Below are positions 11,060-22,013 of a DNA stretch of 64,000 nt, piece by piece. Every line of letters starts with the position of its first letter. Position 1 is the first letter of the stretch. The notes below the pieces were generated by a model. That model saw nothing but the letters and a program-made list of their open reading frames with translations. It did not search any database and had not been told where the DNA came from. The stretch is from Macrosoma leucophasiata (lineage: Eukaryota; Arthropoda; Insecta; Lepidoptera; Hedylidae): assembly GCA_036365455.1 (NCBI GenBank), contig JAWQUS010000020.1, positions 9,211,001-9,275,000 of the forward strand. Reading direction: 5' to 3'. The translations under genes and the position numbers were made by a program.

Positions 11060-11640
11060 TAGTGTAAGTTTGAACCTCGCATTATTTTCATCGCTAATTC
11101 ACTGGACAAATACGTTTAAAGAAAACCAAGTGTTGATTTATTATAAAAATTACTCTATTGTAAGTTGTTATACCCGAAAAACTATCCATCATGGAGGTAC
11201 TCTTATTATGATAAAGAATTCTATCAATTCAAGGGAACGTAGGGACATAGTTGACTTATCAGTGGAACATGTTGCGGAAATATCTTGTGTTGAGCTGGAG
11301 AAGCATATAATAGTGTGCGTTTACAGACCACCAAATTACCAAAACATTAACGTATTTGACTCCACTATGGAGGATGTATTGAAAAAAGCTTGTTCTAATA
11401 AAAAAACTGTTATTGTATGTGGAGATTTCAACATTAATATTTTGGAAAATAGCTATAATAGTCTACACTATTGAACCTTTTTATGTCGTTCAATCTTAGT
11501 AATGTTTTTTTGGAACCCACCCGAGTGACTCCAACCTCAGCAACTTGTATTGATAATATATTTTGTGATCTTAAATATTTAGATAAAAATATTATTAACT
11601 GCATGCCTTCGGATCATAGCGGGATAATAATGACTTTTGC
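11060..11640 (+). pseudogene. LINE ORF2 endonuclease domain (broken)
   Basis: The apurinic-type endonuclease nicks target DNA to prime reverse transcription. Motifs seen: 'HHGGTLIMIK', 'VCVYRPPNY', 'VVCGDFNINIL' (GDFNI, about 11421-11435) and, after a frameshift near 11470, 'CIDNIF' and the C-terminal 'SDHSGIIMTF'. The Asp/Asn of GDFN and the Asp/His of SDH are conserved catalytic or metal-binding positions. The N-terminal strand with the first catalytic Glu is not convincing. Confidence 0.75.
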
Positions 11641-12319
11641 CACTGTTAATAGTAAAAATATAACACAAAAAACATACAGACAAATAACTTCTTCTAAATT
11701 AAACCATTTTAATGACATGTTAATTAAAGAGTTATATTCCCAAAAGTTTGATTCAAATAGTGCAAATAATTGTTATGAGCAAATTTTTAAGGTACTTGAT
11801 ACACAATTTAATAAAACATTTAAAATTAAAACTAAATCTACCAAATATAAATTTAGTTTCTGTGATTGGGCTACAACTGGCATTCGTAGAAGTAGGGAGA
11901 GATTATTCGAATTACATGGCCTTAAAAATTGTATGCAAAATGAAAAACTTAATAAATATATTGCTACATATTCAAAAAATTTCAAAAATGTGTGTCAAAA
12001 GGCAAAGTCTATATATTTGAGTAGGAAAATAATAAATGCAGACGATAAGATGAAGGCTACGTGGAAAGTAATAAACAGTGAAGCAGGCAAAAATAAACGT
12101 AGTGATTTTCGCGTGATTTTGGAGACATCTCAGGGTACTGTGAGTTCGAATCCTGACATTGCTCAGCACTTTGTAGAATACTTTGCTAATATTCCCTTTG
12201 AAATTACAAAACCCTTAAACTCATCCTCTTTATTATCCATTGATATTCTGAAAACTAACGTAGAAGCTTGTACTATTCAATTTAGGTTTAAGCATGTTAG
12301 CCCACAGTCTGTAAGATCA

Positions 12320-13330
12320 GCTTTTCATCAACTTAAAATAAAAGCTACCGAAGATATTTATGGCATGTCTGTTATGGTGTGTAAGTCGATTATAGATACC
12401 TTAGCTCCTTACTTAGCATCAATTTTTAACTTATGTATTGATCAGGGAGTCTTTCCAGATTTATTAAAGTTTAGTAAAGTTATACCGCTATTTAAATCAG
12501 GTGACAATAAAAACGCTAATAATTATAGACCGGTATCTATTCTGCCCGTTCTCAGTAAAGTGTTCGAAAAACTGATGCTTACTCAATTGCTGCAACATTT
12601 CAATGTTTTTCAGGTTTTACAAAAGGACGTTGTACAACCAATGCCGGTGTTGCTTTATTAAAACATATTTTTGAAGCTTGGGAGGATTCACAAGATGCTA
12701 TAGGTATATTTTGCGACCTTTCAAAGGCGTTTGACTGCGTGGACCACAATACATTAATTGGCAAACTTGATCATTATGGACTTGAAAATAAAGCTCTTCA
12801 ACTTGTTCAATCTTACCTTAAGGATCGGGAACAAATAGTTCAAGTGAATGGAGTAAAATCTCAAGGTGCAAAGACAGGAATGGGTGTCCCACAGGGCTCA
12901 ATATTAGGACCATTTCTGTTTTTAGTCTACGTTAATGAGTTACTTCATTTGATGCCTAACAGTATGCCCAAAACAATTTTATTTGCAGACGATACTTCAA
13001 TAGTTTTTAAAGTGAACAGACGAAATCCAGATTACGATACTGTAAATAAGGTCATAGGAGAAGTATATAAATGGTTGACTGTCAATAATCTTGCACTGAA
13101 TAGTAAAATAACCAAATGTATCCGTTTTACCCTCCCTAATGTAAAAAGTAAAGAAGGAGACTTTTTTATAAACATGACAAAATTGAATTTGTTGATGACA
13201 CTACCTTCTTGGGAATAACGCTTGACTCAAAGTTACAATGGGGACCACATATTAGGCAGTTAGCGAAACGTCTGAGTGCCGCAGCTTATGCTGTTAGAAA
13301 AATTGGGCAATTAACTGATATACACTGCAA
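12320..13330 (+). pseudogene. LINE ORF2 reverse transcriptase domain (broken)
   Basis: RT motifs run in order: 'SKVIPLFKSGD' and 'NNYRPVSILPVLSKVFEKL' (12476-12570), a frameshift near 12605, 'FTKGRCTTNAGVALL', 'CDLSKAFDCVDH' (first catalytic Asp, about 12715-12750), 'GVPQGSILGPFLFLVY' (12883-12930), 'LFADDTSIVF' with the FADD metal site at 12982-12993, and 'LALNSKITKC'. A further frameshift near 13190 separates 'FLGITLDSKLQWGPHI'. All catalytic aspartates are intact, so inactivation is by frameshift only. Confidence 0.85.
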
Positions 13331-13344
13331 GACTTGTTTATTTT

Positions 13345-13838
13345 AGCTATTTTCACAGTGTCATGTCCTATGGTATTTTATTGTGGGGTCGAGCGGCTGA
13401 CGTACAATCAATTTTCGTATTACAGAAGAGGGCCATTAGAGCGATGTATAACTTACGTAGTCGTGATTTTTTTAAAGAACTATTTAAAGAAATAAATATA
13501 ATGACAGTCCCTTGCCATTACATCTATGAAAATATACTTTCGCGAGGAAAAATTTACACCTGTTTGATAAAATCTCCGATAGGCATAGTTAAAATATGAG
13601 GAATAAGAACAAGTTGTCTCTGCTAAGTTTTCGACTGACGAAAACTAATACATCTTTCCTAAAATATAGTGTAGAATTTTATAACAAGATCCCATCCGGG
13701 ATTGCTGAACTCACCGATAGTAAATTCAAAGCATTAATTAAACGCACTCTATGTAAAAAGGCTTACTATAAACTCGAGGACTATCTCAAGGATAGAAATG
13801 TTTGGCTAAATGCTGATCTAGCTCCACAAGGGTGTTAA
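13345..13838 (+). pseudogene. LINE ORF2 C-terminal region (broken)
   Basis: 'SYGILLWGRAADVQSIFVLQ' and 'KRAIRAMYNL' precede a frameshift near 13595, then 'KLSLLSFRLTKTNTSFL', 'FYNKIPSGI' and 'KAYYKLEDYLKD' up to the stop at 13836-13838. This pattern after the RT is typical of CR1/Jockey-group LINEs, and its role is not well defined. About 435 bp of AT-rich 3' UTR follow. Confidence 0.75.
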
Positions 13839-14391
13839 ATGTAATAATCAAAGTGTAATGCTGATATTATATTGTTAATTTTAAGTTTGTTTAAATTATG
13901 GAAAATTGAAAAAATATGCCTAAGAGATATTTTTAAAAGAGCCGACTGAGTTTTTTCCGGTTAGTTTTTCTCAGATCATATTGGCCTTTGGAACTTTGCC
14001 GGTGAATGACAAAGAATGACTCTTTTTCTTTTCTTTTTACTCTTTGTTATCAGTTTGTAAAGGGGAAATGAGACATTCTACTGATATACTTTTTACGTTA
14101 GTTTATTACATTTAGTTTTATCTTAGTGATATTCTTGACTTTACATATATTTTTTATTTTGTTTGACATGTACAACAATTGTTGTTCAATTTAATTTATT
14201 TTATTTGTTTTTGACGTGCCACAAGAGGTGCCTGTCACCCTAAATGAATAAATGAGTTTCTGATTCTGATTCTTTACGACACAGTTTAGAATAGAGAAAC
14301 TACTTACTATAATTCATTTATAACTTTATTAACCTTTGATTGGCTAACTAAAGGAAACTTTTTTAACATACCTATGTCACTAAAATTAATT

Positions 14392-14464
14392 ACTGGTGGT
14401 AGAGCTCCAGTGACGGAGCTCGCGGGCGTAGGCAACACAGCATTACGCCGTCGCAGCTTATACC
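14392..14464 (+). repeat. SINE family A, 5' head fragment
   Basis: 'actggtggtagagctccagt' and 'gacggagctcgcgggcgtag' match the head of the 28272 copy, then the similarity stops. Confidence 0.75.
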
Positions 14465-15455
14465 TGGAGTTACTCTAAGGCTTTAAAAAGATGCTTCTCA
14501 TAATTTGGAATGCAGATACGAAAACAAAACGTTAATCAACATAATACAAACATCGAAAAATAAATACGCTGATTTACAGAATAATACTGGTGACCTTCGC
14601 TTAGGTAAGCCAAAACAGCTTTGACGTGGTCCGCAATCAAGAACGAAATAGATCGGGTCATAAAATGCACGTAGCTTCGAAGACAAGTCGCTTCCATCAA
14701 TCACAGACTAATCGAAAATTCCGACTCAATAAGCGAAAAGGCGATCGAGATCGGCTTATGTGTCTCATCATTAGATATTACCCGGATCACTCCCAGCGAT
14801 CCACGAAATAAAGCCTTTTATTTCTCCATGATCAAAGGCAACTAGGAAGGAATAAATTAAGGGATTCAAATGTAATCACTAAAGCTGGATTGTCTTAAGT
14901 ATCGTCGATTGAAAACTTTATGTTCCATTTTCTGATTGCAAACAAAGAAGTATTATGAACTAATCCAATATCACCGGCTAAGTGCGAGTCGGGTTCGCGT
15001 TGACAGGGATTCGTACAATTAAAGATTTCTTATGGGGTAAAATGGTGAAAAACTGGTAATGGTATAAAGCACACCGAACTATCATTTGTAATTGTAAGAG
15101 TGCCAATCGATAGATAGCAGTAGTACTCAAATTCGTTGAGGCAAGCGGATGCAGTTCGTTTGTAGTTAAGAAAAAAAATCAATATCTTATAAAAAAGTGT
15201 TCGGATTGTAACACAACTTATGTGGGTGAGTATTTAAAAGTATTTTTAATATATATAAGTAATATTTTTAAATGAGTGTGAACAATTTATGATTTTAGAT
15301 GGGTACATAAGCTTCATAAAATTACGGGTTTTTATTGCAAGTTTAAATTAGTTTTACTTACTAAGCGCTGGGGCGTATTTGCGTACGTTTTGTGAAATAC
15401 GCCCCGATGTTGTAGGTGAAATATGCCTTAATGTTTAATGCGCTTAAACTTGTTT
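14465..15455. other. Mostly unassigned DNA
   Basis: No gene seen. 'accggctaagtgcgagtcgg' at about 14978 resembles the end of family N (50636-51080, 51783-52430). Short overlapping frames at 14498-14811 look like chance. Confidence 0.4.
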
Positions 15456-15461
15456 TTTACA

Positions 15462-15698
15462 GATGAATTATGGGTAGACGTTATAAAAGAAAAACGTGCT
15501 GAGCATCGTGGATGGCTGAAAATTAAAAAGTTAGGGATCAACAAAGCCAGTACACTGTATCCAGTCTACTTGCCCCTTGGCAAGTAGACTGGATACAGTG
15601 TACAAGATGCTTGAAATGGTTGCATGAAGATTGTACGATGTACAACAATTTCTGTAACAAATGTGGCCACTCCAATGTGTGGCAGCAACAGAAGTAAC
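15462..15698 (+). pseudogene. PHD-like zinc-finger exon remnant, probably transposase C-terminus
   Basis: A pyrimidine-rich acceptor ('cttgttttttacag', ending 15461) precedes a frame reading 'DELWVDVIKEKRAEHRGWL'. After a fold-back insertion the frame resumes as 'VDWIQCTRCLKWLHEDC', then 'FCNKCGHSNVWQQQK' and TAA. The spacing C-x2-C, x4, H-x2-C, then C-x2-C matches the second half of a PHD finger, which some pogo/Tigger-type transposases of moths carry at the C-terminus. The left arm of the fold-back at 15550-15603 inserts a stop, so the exon is disrupted. Whether it belongs to a transposon or to a host gene is inference. Confidence 0.45.
15550..15603. repeat. Perfect fold-back, 25-bp arms, 4-nt loop
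   Basis: Arms 15550-15574 and 15579-15603 pair without mismatch around 'cctt'. The right arm is the coding strand of the zinc-finger frame (through 'VDWIQCT'); the left arm is an inverted copy of it. Confidence 0.95.
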
Positions 15699-15699
15699 A

Positions 15700-17850
15700 T
15701 TTTTTTTCTATATTATGTTGATTTTTCTTCTTCTACTTCTATATTATTATTAATATTTTTGTGTTTTTTACTATAGGGCATTTTACAGATCCCTTGGGGA
15801 ATACGCCCTTTTCTATAGTTTTTAAAATAACGTGCAAGTCAGAAAATAATTATAATTACTGGCTGTATGGCCAAATCATAAGAGGCTGATTAGTTTATGT
15901 AACAAATGATTCTCAAGAAATAAATATAATTTGCTTTTAAATGTATTTTATTTGACAAAATTAAAAAGTAGGGCGTATTAAACAGTTGACCCTACCTCAA
16001 ATAGTTCAATTTTTCTGTAATCTATTGAAAAAAAATATTACTTGAAAATTTTAAATAATATAATATTTAATTTGAAAAACAATAACTTGTATAAAAATAT
16101 AATGTTTAATTTGAAAAAAAATAACTTGTATAAGTTCAAAGTTTTGGCTAAGTCGTTTTGGAGATAAGGAGGAAATATTATAATTTAACGCCTATTCATC
16201 TTAATAACTTCGAAATGGTTGATTTTAAAATTACAACAAAAATATATTTGAGACGTTCATAATAAGATATTTGATATGTCATCTTATTACTATTTATAGT
16301 AAATGTGAAAGTGTGGACGGATTTCGATGAAATTGCGCACACAGGTAGTGTAGGTTGGCTGTAACACAATGATATTTTTCATCCCGTACAGAGGTTCGTA
16401 ATGATTTTTTAAATACACGCGGTTCAAGTCAGGAGCAAAAGTTAGTTCCTACAGTTAAATTATGCATTTTTTTATTTTATTTTATAATTGATCACGAATT
16501 GAAACGTTTTTCACACGAAATCGCCTCTGGAAGTCAAACAGACAAACGCACAAGTCGCGTTACAAGGGTTTCGTTTTATTTTCTTAAGTTACTGAGCCCT
16601 AATTCTATCTAGGACATCGAAAATGTTGTTAGGTATTTATTGTTCTCGTTACATTCAACGGATAACGAACAAGTTGTAAGAACTGCAATTCTCGCGACTA
16701 GAACAATGCTGTTTGCTTGCGAGATATTATCTTACGGTTGTTTATTTTTCTTTGAATGTAACGGTAGCTGATACAGAAAAAATGTTCATTGTTTTAATCC
16801 AATGCGGGAATGTCAAGAATTTGATTGCGTAAAATATATTACGAGGTTCCCATTCATTTTGATAATGACTTGAAGCCCTTATCTTGGTAAAATTTACTCG
16901 TGGAACATTAAAATGCTTGGGGTATCAAGTAATATATTTTTCTTTGCTTAATATAAATTTAATTAGTTGTGGAAGATAATTAAGAAGTTTGAAGTTTTAC
17001 GTGAAAAAGATTAAAGTTTGCTAGTTTAGGTAAGTACTTTTTTTGAAAACAGTATCTGATTAAAATGATTCATCTGGAGGTTGCAGATTTGAGTCCGTAC
17101 AATGTCGAGTTTTGACTTTCCACCTATAGGATTTCGTAGCTAAATGAAAAAAAAAAACTTTTTTTAGAGATTTTCGGACTGTATTTCCGTCCTTCTGTAT
17201 GTCAAAGGACACTCCGCCAAAACTCCATACAAACTTTTAATTTCTTTTCTATTACACAGACATCAATCAGTGACATGTATTTACACGCGCACCTGTGCGC
17301 GTAGCACGTACAAAATACCAACCGTCGCCCATAAGAGGGGAAGGGATTGAGTGATGCGGGCAAATCGGGCGGAACGTCGAAGTGTCCATTCTATACGTAG
17401 TATAGTACGTATTATTGCATATTATCTGTCTTGAGTTTACTTTTTATTACAAATCCTAAAATATCTCGGTCTACTGCATGAAACGCTATAACACAAAGTA
17501 TTTCACTGACACGACCTCAATATTATTTCATGGATGTTTCCAGGAGATATCTTGCTTATAAAACCCGCGTCTACAAGCACGGGGCGACGTTATTGAATAA
17601 CGAGCGAGAATGCTGCGGTGGACGATAAGCGTTGACCGGAGTAGCGACCTACGTTTTGTAAGTTATGTAGTGCCCCCTGCTTGAGTTATTGCTATGTGGG
17701 TCAGACTGATACGACCATTTTTATTCAAACATTAGCTGTGCCCCACGATTATGCCCGCGTCTTAAAACTGTTACGTACCAGGTGTAATACACGCCCGCAT
17801 CCGCGTAAACATTTTTTATGATATAAAGTGGAAAACAAAGAGTTTATTGA
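15700..17850. other. Unassigned AT-rich DNA
   Basis: No gene or firm repeat. 'ggcgtatt'-type motifs near 15370, 15800 and 15970 suggest the zinc-finger exon once sat in a longer element. The two similar stretches near 16040-16140 ('ataatatttaatttgaaaaa' type) are a local AT-rich duplication. Confidence 0.4.
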
Positions 17851-17856
17851 TAGTAA

Positions 17857-17888
17857 GTGACGCAGTCCATACACATGGACTGCGTCAC
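17857..17888. repeat. Perfect fold-back, 14-bp arms, 4-nt loop
   Basis: 'gtgacgcagtccat' (17857-17870) and its reverse complement (17875-17888) surround 'acac'. The composition is GC-richer than the flanks. Confidence 0.9.
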
Positions 17889-18019
17889 AATTTTTTTTTT
17901 TGACACACACTAGTTTTACTTTAAACGTTTAAACGTAACACTTTAAATGTGTACCCACATATGTACATAAAACTTGCGATATCAAAGCGTTGTCATTTGT
18001 GACGACGAAGATTTTAAAG

Positions 18020-18200
18020 CAGTGATTCCCAAAGTAGTCCAGACGAACCCCCTGAGGTCCATGGGAGACTCGATGGGGGTTAACTTGGAAATATGGGAAT
18101 GTGATATAAATGTAGCAAGGAGAGGGTCCATTGAAACCAGAATAAAATTGAAACCATTTTTTCTTGTAGACCACAAGAAAAAATGGTTTGGGAACCTTTG
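18020..18200. mobile_element. hAT-type MITE with 8-bp target duplication
   Basis: The left end CAGTGATTCCCAAAG and the reversed right end CAAAGGTTCCCAAAC fit hAT terminal repeats. TTTTAAAG stands directly outside both ends (18012-18019 and 18201-18208), the 8-bp duplication expected of hAT elements. The 181-bp interior has no transposase and contains a 17-bp fold-back near its right end. Frames through it on both strands are not genes. Confidence 0.9.
18151..18189. repeat. Perfect fold-back inside hAT MITE, 17-bp arms, 5-nt loop
   Basis: Arms 18151-18167 and 18173-18189 pair exactly around 'agacc'. The right arm runs into the right terminal inverted repeat. Confidence 0.9.
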
Positions 18201-18587
18201 TTTTAAAGACTGAGTGACTGAAACTAATATGATAATTTTAAAACTACTGCTTACTAACCGATACACAAATCACATTAGCGCTGAACACGTTATTTTGTAG
18301 CCACAGCTCAACGTTAAATTGATTCAAGTAATGGTAATCATTTTTGTTTATATATGTATATATACCTCTATTCTAAGATTACAATGTTGCATACATTGAG
18401 TAGGTGAGAGACATTTTACTCTTATTCAAAAATGCATAAAACAGAAATATTTTATACGACTAGCTGATGTTTTCAAAAACTAATATTGCTAAGCTTTTAC
18501 CATCTCGGTATTAAAACAAAACTGAAATTATTCTTCACTAGATAATATAAATTCTAAAATGTTTCATCTAACCACAACAAACATTGG

Positions 18588-18866
18588 TGGTAGAGCTCTG
18601 TTGATGGAGCTCGCGGGCGTAAGCACCACCGCATTACCTAATCTATCTGCCGTCATATGATAGTGTTCAGCGCTACCATGTTCCGGTAAGATGGTAATGT
18701 ATGGAAACGTCTCTGTTATAACTATCACAGAGACTTAACAACTTGGGTCTAGGGGGTGGCAGCGCATCTGCATTTCGACCTGCGGTTTCTGTGTAGATGT
18801 CTATAGGCTGCAGTCATCACTTAACATCAATGTGAGCTGCATGCTTGTTCGCCATTGTACTTACAT
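18588..18866 (+). repeat. SINE family A, near full length
   Basis: It runs from 'ggtggtagagctctgttgat' through 'gtgttccggtaagatggtaa' to 'gctgcatgcttgttcgccat' and an A-rich end. The middle differs from the 28272 copy ('gtctctgttataactatcac'). Confidence 0.8.
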
Positions 18867-18869
18867 AAA

Positions 18870-19490
18870 TAAAACTATAACACAAAGTATTACATTGATA
18901 CATTCACTACAAAAGTAACGGCTAAAAAGTGTGATCGCAAGGAATGCTCCACATGCCAAAAAATATGTATGAATTCATGTCCACAAACTCCATGTCTCTC
19001 ACGGATCAGGAGGCATTTTGGCGCAGACACAATAATAATCAATTGTCATATTTTTCTTGTGACTAGACGAGTTCACCAAAGATACAAACCAAACTCACAA
19101 TTCGCCCTGCCCACGTATTTCCTTACTTATTTAGCAAGACTTAGTAATTGAATTATTGCCTAATGTCCTGTCCTGAACAAGTTGCTGAACACAAAGTTGC
19201 GTTGATGGATCTTGGAAACAAAACACGTAGTTTCTAAGTAGATGTATTGAGTATTAGAAGACAGAAGTTCTTGTATTGGACTTTACGGGAAGTTATATCT
19301 TAACCATTAAGTAGTGATATATTGTGTTACGTGATTAATCTATATAATACGTGGTGAGAAAATGCTGAAACCTACCGTATTTAGGTTTTGACTATAAAAT
19401 ATTTACATATACATGAATATAGCATTTTAAAAATTGGTTATCAAAATTTAAATTGAATTGAATACGTACCTATATATAGACGAATGAGTT
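18870..19490. other. Unassigned AT-rich DNA
   Basis: Nothing recognised. A TATA-like 'tatatata' near 19471 lies just before the minisatellite but no transcript evidence can be read from sequence. Confidence 0.45.
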
Positions 19491-19534
19491 AGTAGAGTGA
19501 TGAGTGAGTTGAAATTTCGTTCACAAATCCGTGA

Positions 19535-20312
19535 TGATCCCGACGCCGTGCGTCCCGACGCCGAACGTCCCGACGCCGAGCGTCCCAACGCCGTGCGTTA
19601 CGACGCCGAGCGTCCCGACGCCCAGCGACCCGACGCCGAGCGTTCCGACGCCGAGCGTTCCGATGCTACGCGTCCCGAAGCCTGGCGTCCCGACGCCCAG
19701 CGTCCCGAGGCCAGCATCATGACGCCCAGCGTCCCGACGCCGGGCGTCCCTACGCCGAGCATCCCGACGCCGAGCGTTCCGATGCTACGCGTACCGACGC
19801 CCAGCGTCCCGAGGCCAGCATCATGGCGCCCAGTGTCCCGACGCCAAGCATCCCGACACCGAGCGTCCCAACGCCGGGCGTCCCAACGCCGGGCGTCCCA
19901 ACGCCGAGCGTCCCAACGCCGGGCGTCCCAACGTCTAGCGTAGCGACGGCCGGCGTCCTGAAACCTAGCAGTCCGATGCCGAGCGTCCCAATGCCGAGCG
20001 TCCCGATGCCGAGCGTCCCGACGCCCAGCGTCCCGAGGCCAGCATCATGGCGCCCAGTGTCCCGACGCCAAGCATCCCGACACCGAGCGACCCAACGCCG
20101 GGCGTCCCAACGCCGGGCGTCCCAACGCCGGGCGTCCCAACGTCTAGCGTAGCGACGGCCGGCGTCCTGAAACCTAGCAGTCCGATGCCGAGCGTCCCAA
20201 TGCCGAGCGTCCCGATGCCGAGCGTCCCGACGCCGAGCGTTCCGATGCCGAGCGTCCTGACAGCGAGCGTCTCGATGCCGGGCGTCTCGACGCCGAGCGT
20301 CCCAACGCCGAA
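19535..20312. repeat. 15-bp GC-rich minisatellite
   Basis: About 50 units near 'cccgacgccgagcgt' are arranged head to tail. A second level is visible: the segment starting 'gaggccagcatcatggcgcc' recurs at 19811 and 20035, 224 bp apart, with an earlier relative near 19709. Because the unit is 15 nt and free of stops, several frames stay open on both strands, giving repeats such as VPTPS or RPDAE. The 224-bp period is not a multiple of three, which shifts the frames. This argues against a conserved protein, though a short repetitive protein from 19497 cannot be excluded. Confidence 0.9.
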
Positions 20313-20399
20313 AAGAATAAACGGGCACCGCGACTGCGATAAGTCCGTGTCTTACGTCTGTTCTGTGTGGACAACGCCTAAAGGTTCGTTGTAGGCTAC

Positions 20400-20930
20400 G
20401 GAACCTTAAAAAACATAATCCATTTATTGAAGTAGTCACATTCAGATATAACAAAATACAATGGAGGTTAATTTTGCATTAAAAAACTCCACTTTACGGC
20501 AACTTGAACTTAAATAATTATTTCAGATAACCGTCGCCCTAATTTTTGGTAATAATTACGACCTTCCGTTCCAAGGGCACAATACAAAGGAAAGATTAAC
20601 ATATTTCTTTAATACCAGTCGTCTATTGTCCCACTGAATTAGACATCGAGTGGAGTTAATCGTTGTGAGTAAATTGCTGTAAAAATTATGTGGGAGCCAA
20701 TTAGAACCAGGAGGTTATAAGCTTTTACAACGGATGGAGTTGTGTTCGTTAATTCGTCATTATAGTCTCATTTGATGAAATAATTTAGGAAAGGTGTTTA
20801 TAAATAATCAATTTTTATGAGCTTACTTTTAACATAGATTATATATAGAAGTCTCTAAAAATTTTTATGGGTAGCAACCCCCGATAAATAAACTAGTATG
20901 CTACTTGACAAAAATTACGGGCCCATCTGA
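20400..20930. other. Unassigned DNA
   Basis: No feature recognised between the minisatellite and the next SINE. Confidence 0.5.
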
Positions 20931-20938
20931 CCTAACAC

Positions 20939-21052
20939 GAAATTGCTGAACAGTAGTTCAGCCACCACATACTAATGTGGTGGCAGATATAAATTAGGTA
21001 ATGCGGCGGTGTCAATGACTTAGAGTTCTGACATAGGACCTATGTACCACCA
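20939..21052 (-). repeat. SINE family A, 5' fragment
   Basis: Reversed head ending 'gtaccaccagt', with 'aggtaatgcggcggtgtcaa'. A small 10-bp fold-back 'gccaccacat' / 'atgtggtggc' replaces the usual sequence near 20950. Confidence 0.6.
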
Positions 21053-21130
21053 GTAACGTATGAGATATTGCTCAACTTTTACGTTATCTAAGGTACTTTA
21101 TTCCTGTCACTGATAATCGTTAAAAATAAT

Positions 21131-21272
21131 AATGGCAACCCATTATACGTCCCACTGCTGGGCACGAGCCTCTCCCCTTTTTGAGGGGAGGCCTGGAGCT
21201 TACTCCACCACGCTGCTCCAATGCGGATTAGTGGTGGTGGGTGGGTTAGTGGCCAAACCGCTGTCACTGATA
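21131..21272 (-). repeat. SINE-like family B, 3' end
   Basis: It reads 'aatggcaacccattatacgt', 'cccactgctgggcacgagcc' and 'ctccaccacgctgctccaat', the reverse of the end of the longer copies at 32289-32640 and 39029-39395. Confidence 0.8.
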
Positions 21273-21274
21273 TT

Positions 21275-21860
21275 TGATAAAAATAATTGTAAAAAAAAAA
21301 GTAAGTAAAAAAAACGTTTCATTTTCCTTCACAAATTTTAGGCTTATAGGTACTTATTGCTAATACAGTACTTGTGCACTTCGATCCTATTTTTGTGAGG
21401 GACTGGTGCCTGAAATAGGTTTCTAAATGAAACTTGTGCTACAGGTCGCCAGGCCCCTCCCGCAGACACTTCTCAATTTACAGCAAGACACAGTAAAAGA
21501 AAAAAAGAAGAAAAAACACTGCCTAAATTATAGCCACTACAAAAAATATACATATATAAAAAAAAGAAAAAGTGTGGACTTTTATGATAATATCTAATTA
21601 AGTTTAAATTTAAGCGTAATAGTAAAAGCGAGTTACAGTTTGATTTCAATAATTATTTGGGTGTGTTTTGTTGTTCGCTCGAGAGCGTTTGTAGGTGAGT
21701 GAATGTGGATTGTGCGGGTGTATGTGTGTCTGAGACACATTTTTACTCCACATTTTTCGTCTGCAGTGCAGTAGGTAAGTTTTTATTAATAACTGATTAC
21801 TTTTACGTACCTTGAATGGAGTTCATTTTATAATACCATTTATCCGTATATCAACCGAAC
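21275..21860. other. Unassigned DNA
   Basis: No gene seen. Lower-complexity GT-rich sequence lies near 21655-21740. Confidence 0.45.
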
Positions 21861-21863
21861 ATA

Positions 21864-22013
21864 CTTAGTCTGGGTTGCACCAAGTTTGTTAAATGTGTTT
21901 GTTAAAGTTAAAATTATTGTTACATTTCACATCCTTATCTAACTTTAACAGATTTGGTTAAGGTAGAGAAGGGTGTGAAATGTTACAAATATCTTGGTGC
22001 AACCCAGGCTAAG
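21864..22013. mobile_element. 150-bp palindromic MITE
   Basis: Terminal repeats of 21 bp, 'cttagtctgggttgcaccaa' and onward, match the reversed right end with one mismatch. Inside, 'gttacatttcacatcctta' pairs with 'gggtgtgaaatgttac', so most of the element can fold back. No clear target duplication. Superfamily unknown. Confidence 0.8.

Larger units (their letters stand above)
11060..14274 (+). mobile_element. CR1-type LINE, 5' truncated, frameshifted
   Basis: This non-LTR retrotransposon remnant holds the ORF2 endonuclease, reverse transcriptase and C-terminal region in order. ORF1 and the first part of the endonuclease are missing. The 3' end carries 'ctgattctgattct', a short repeated tail like the microsatellite ends of CR1/L2-group LINEs. 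Frameshifts or stops fall near 11470, 12605, 13190, 13330 and 13595, so no active protein can be made. The name CR1 rests on the polymerase C-terminal pattern and tail; Jockey clade is the main alternative. Confidence 0.8.

Noticed and set aside
17974..18266. Open frames on both strands near 18 kb
   Set aside because: They coincide with the 181-bp hAT MITE and its fold-back; no protein family is recognised.
19497..20454. Long overlapping open frames on both strands (Pro/Ser-rich, Arg/Ala-rich)
   Set aside because: They follow automatically from a stop-free 15-nt repeat; the 224-bp higher-order period breaks any one frame, and no start context or splice signal supports a gene.
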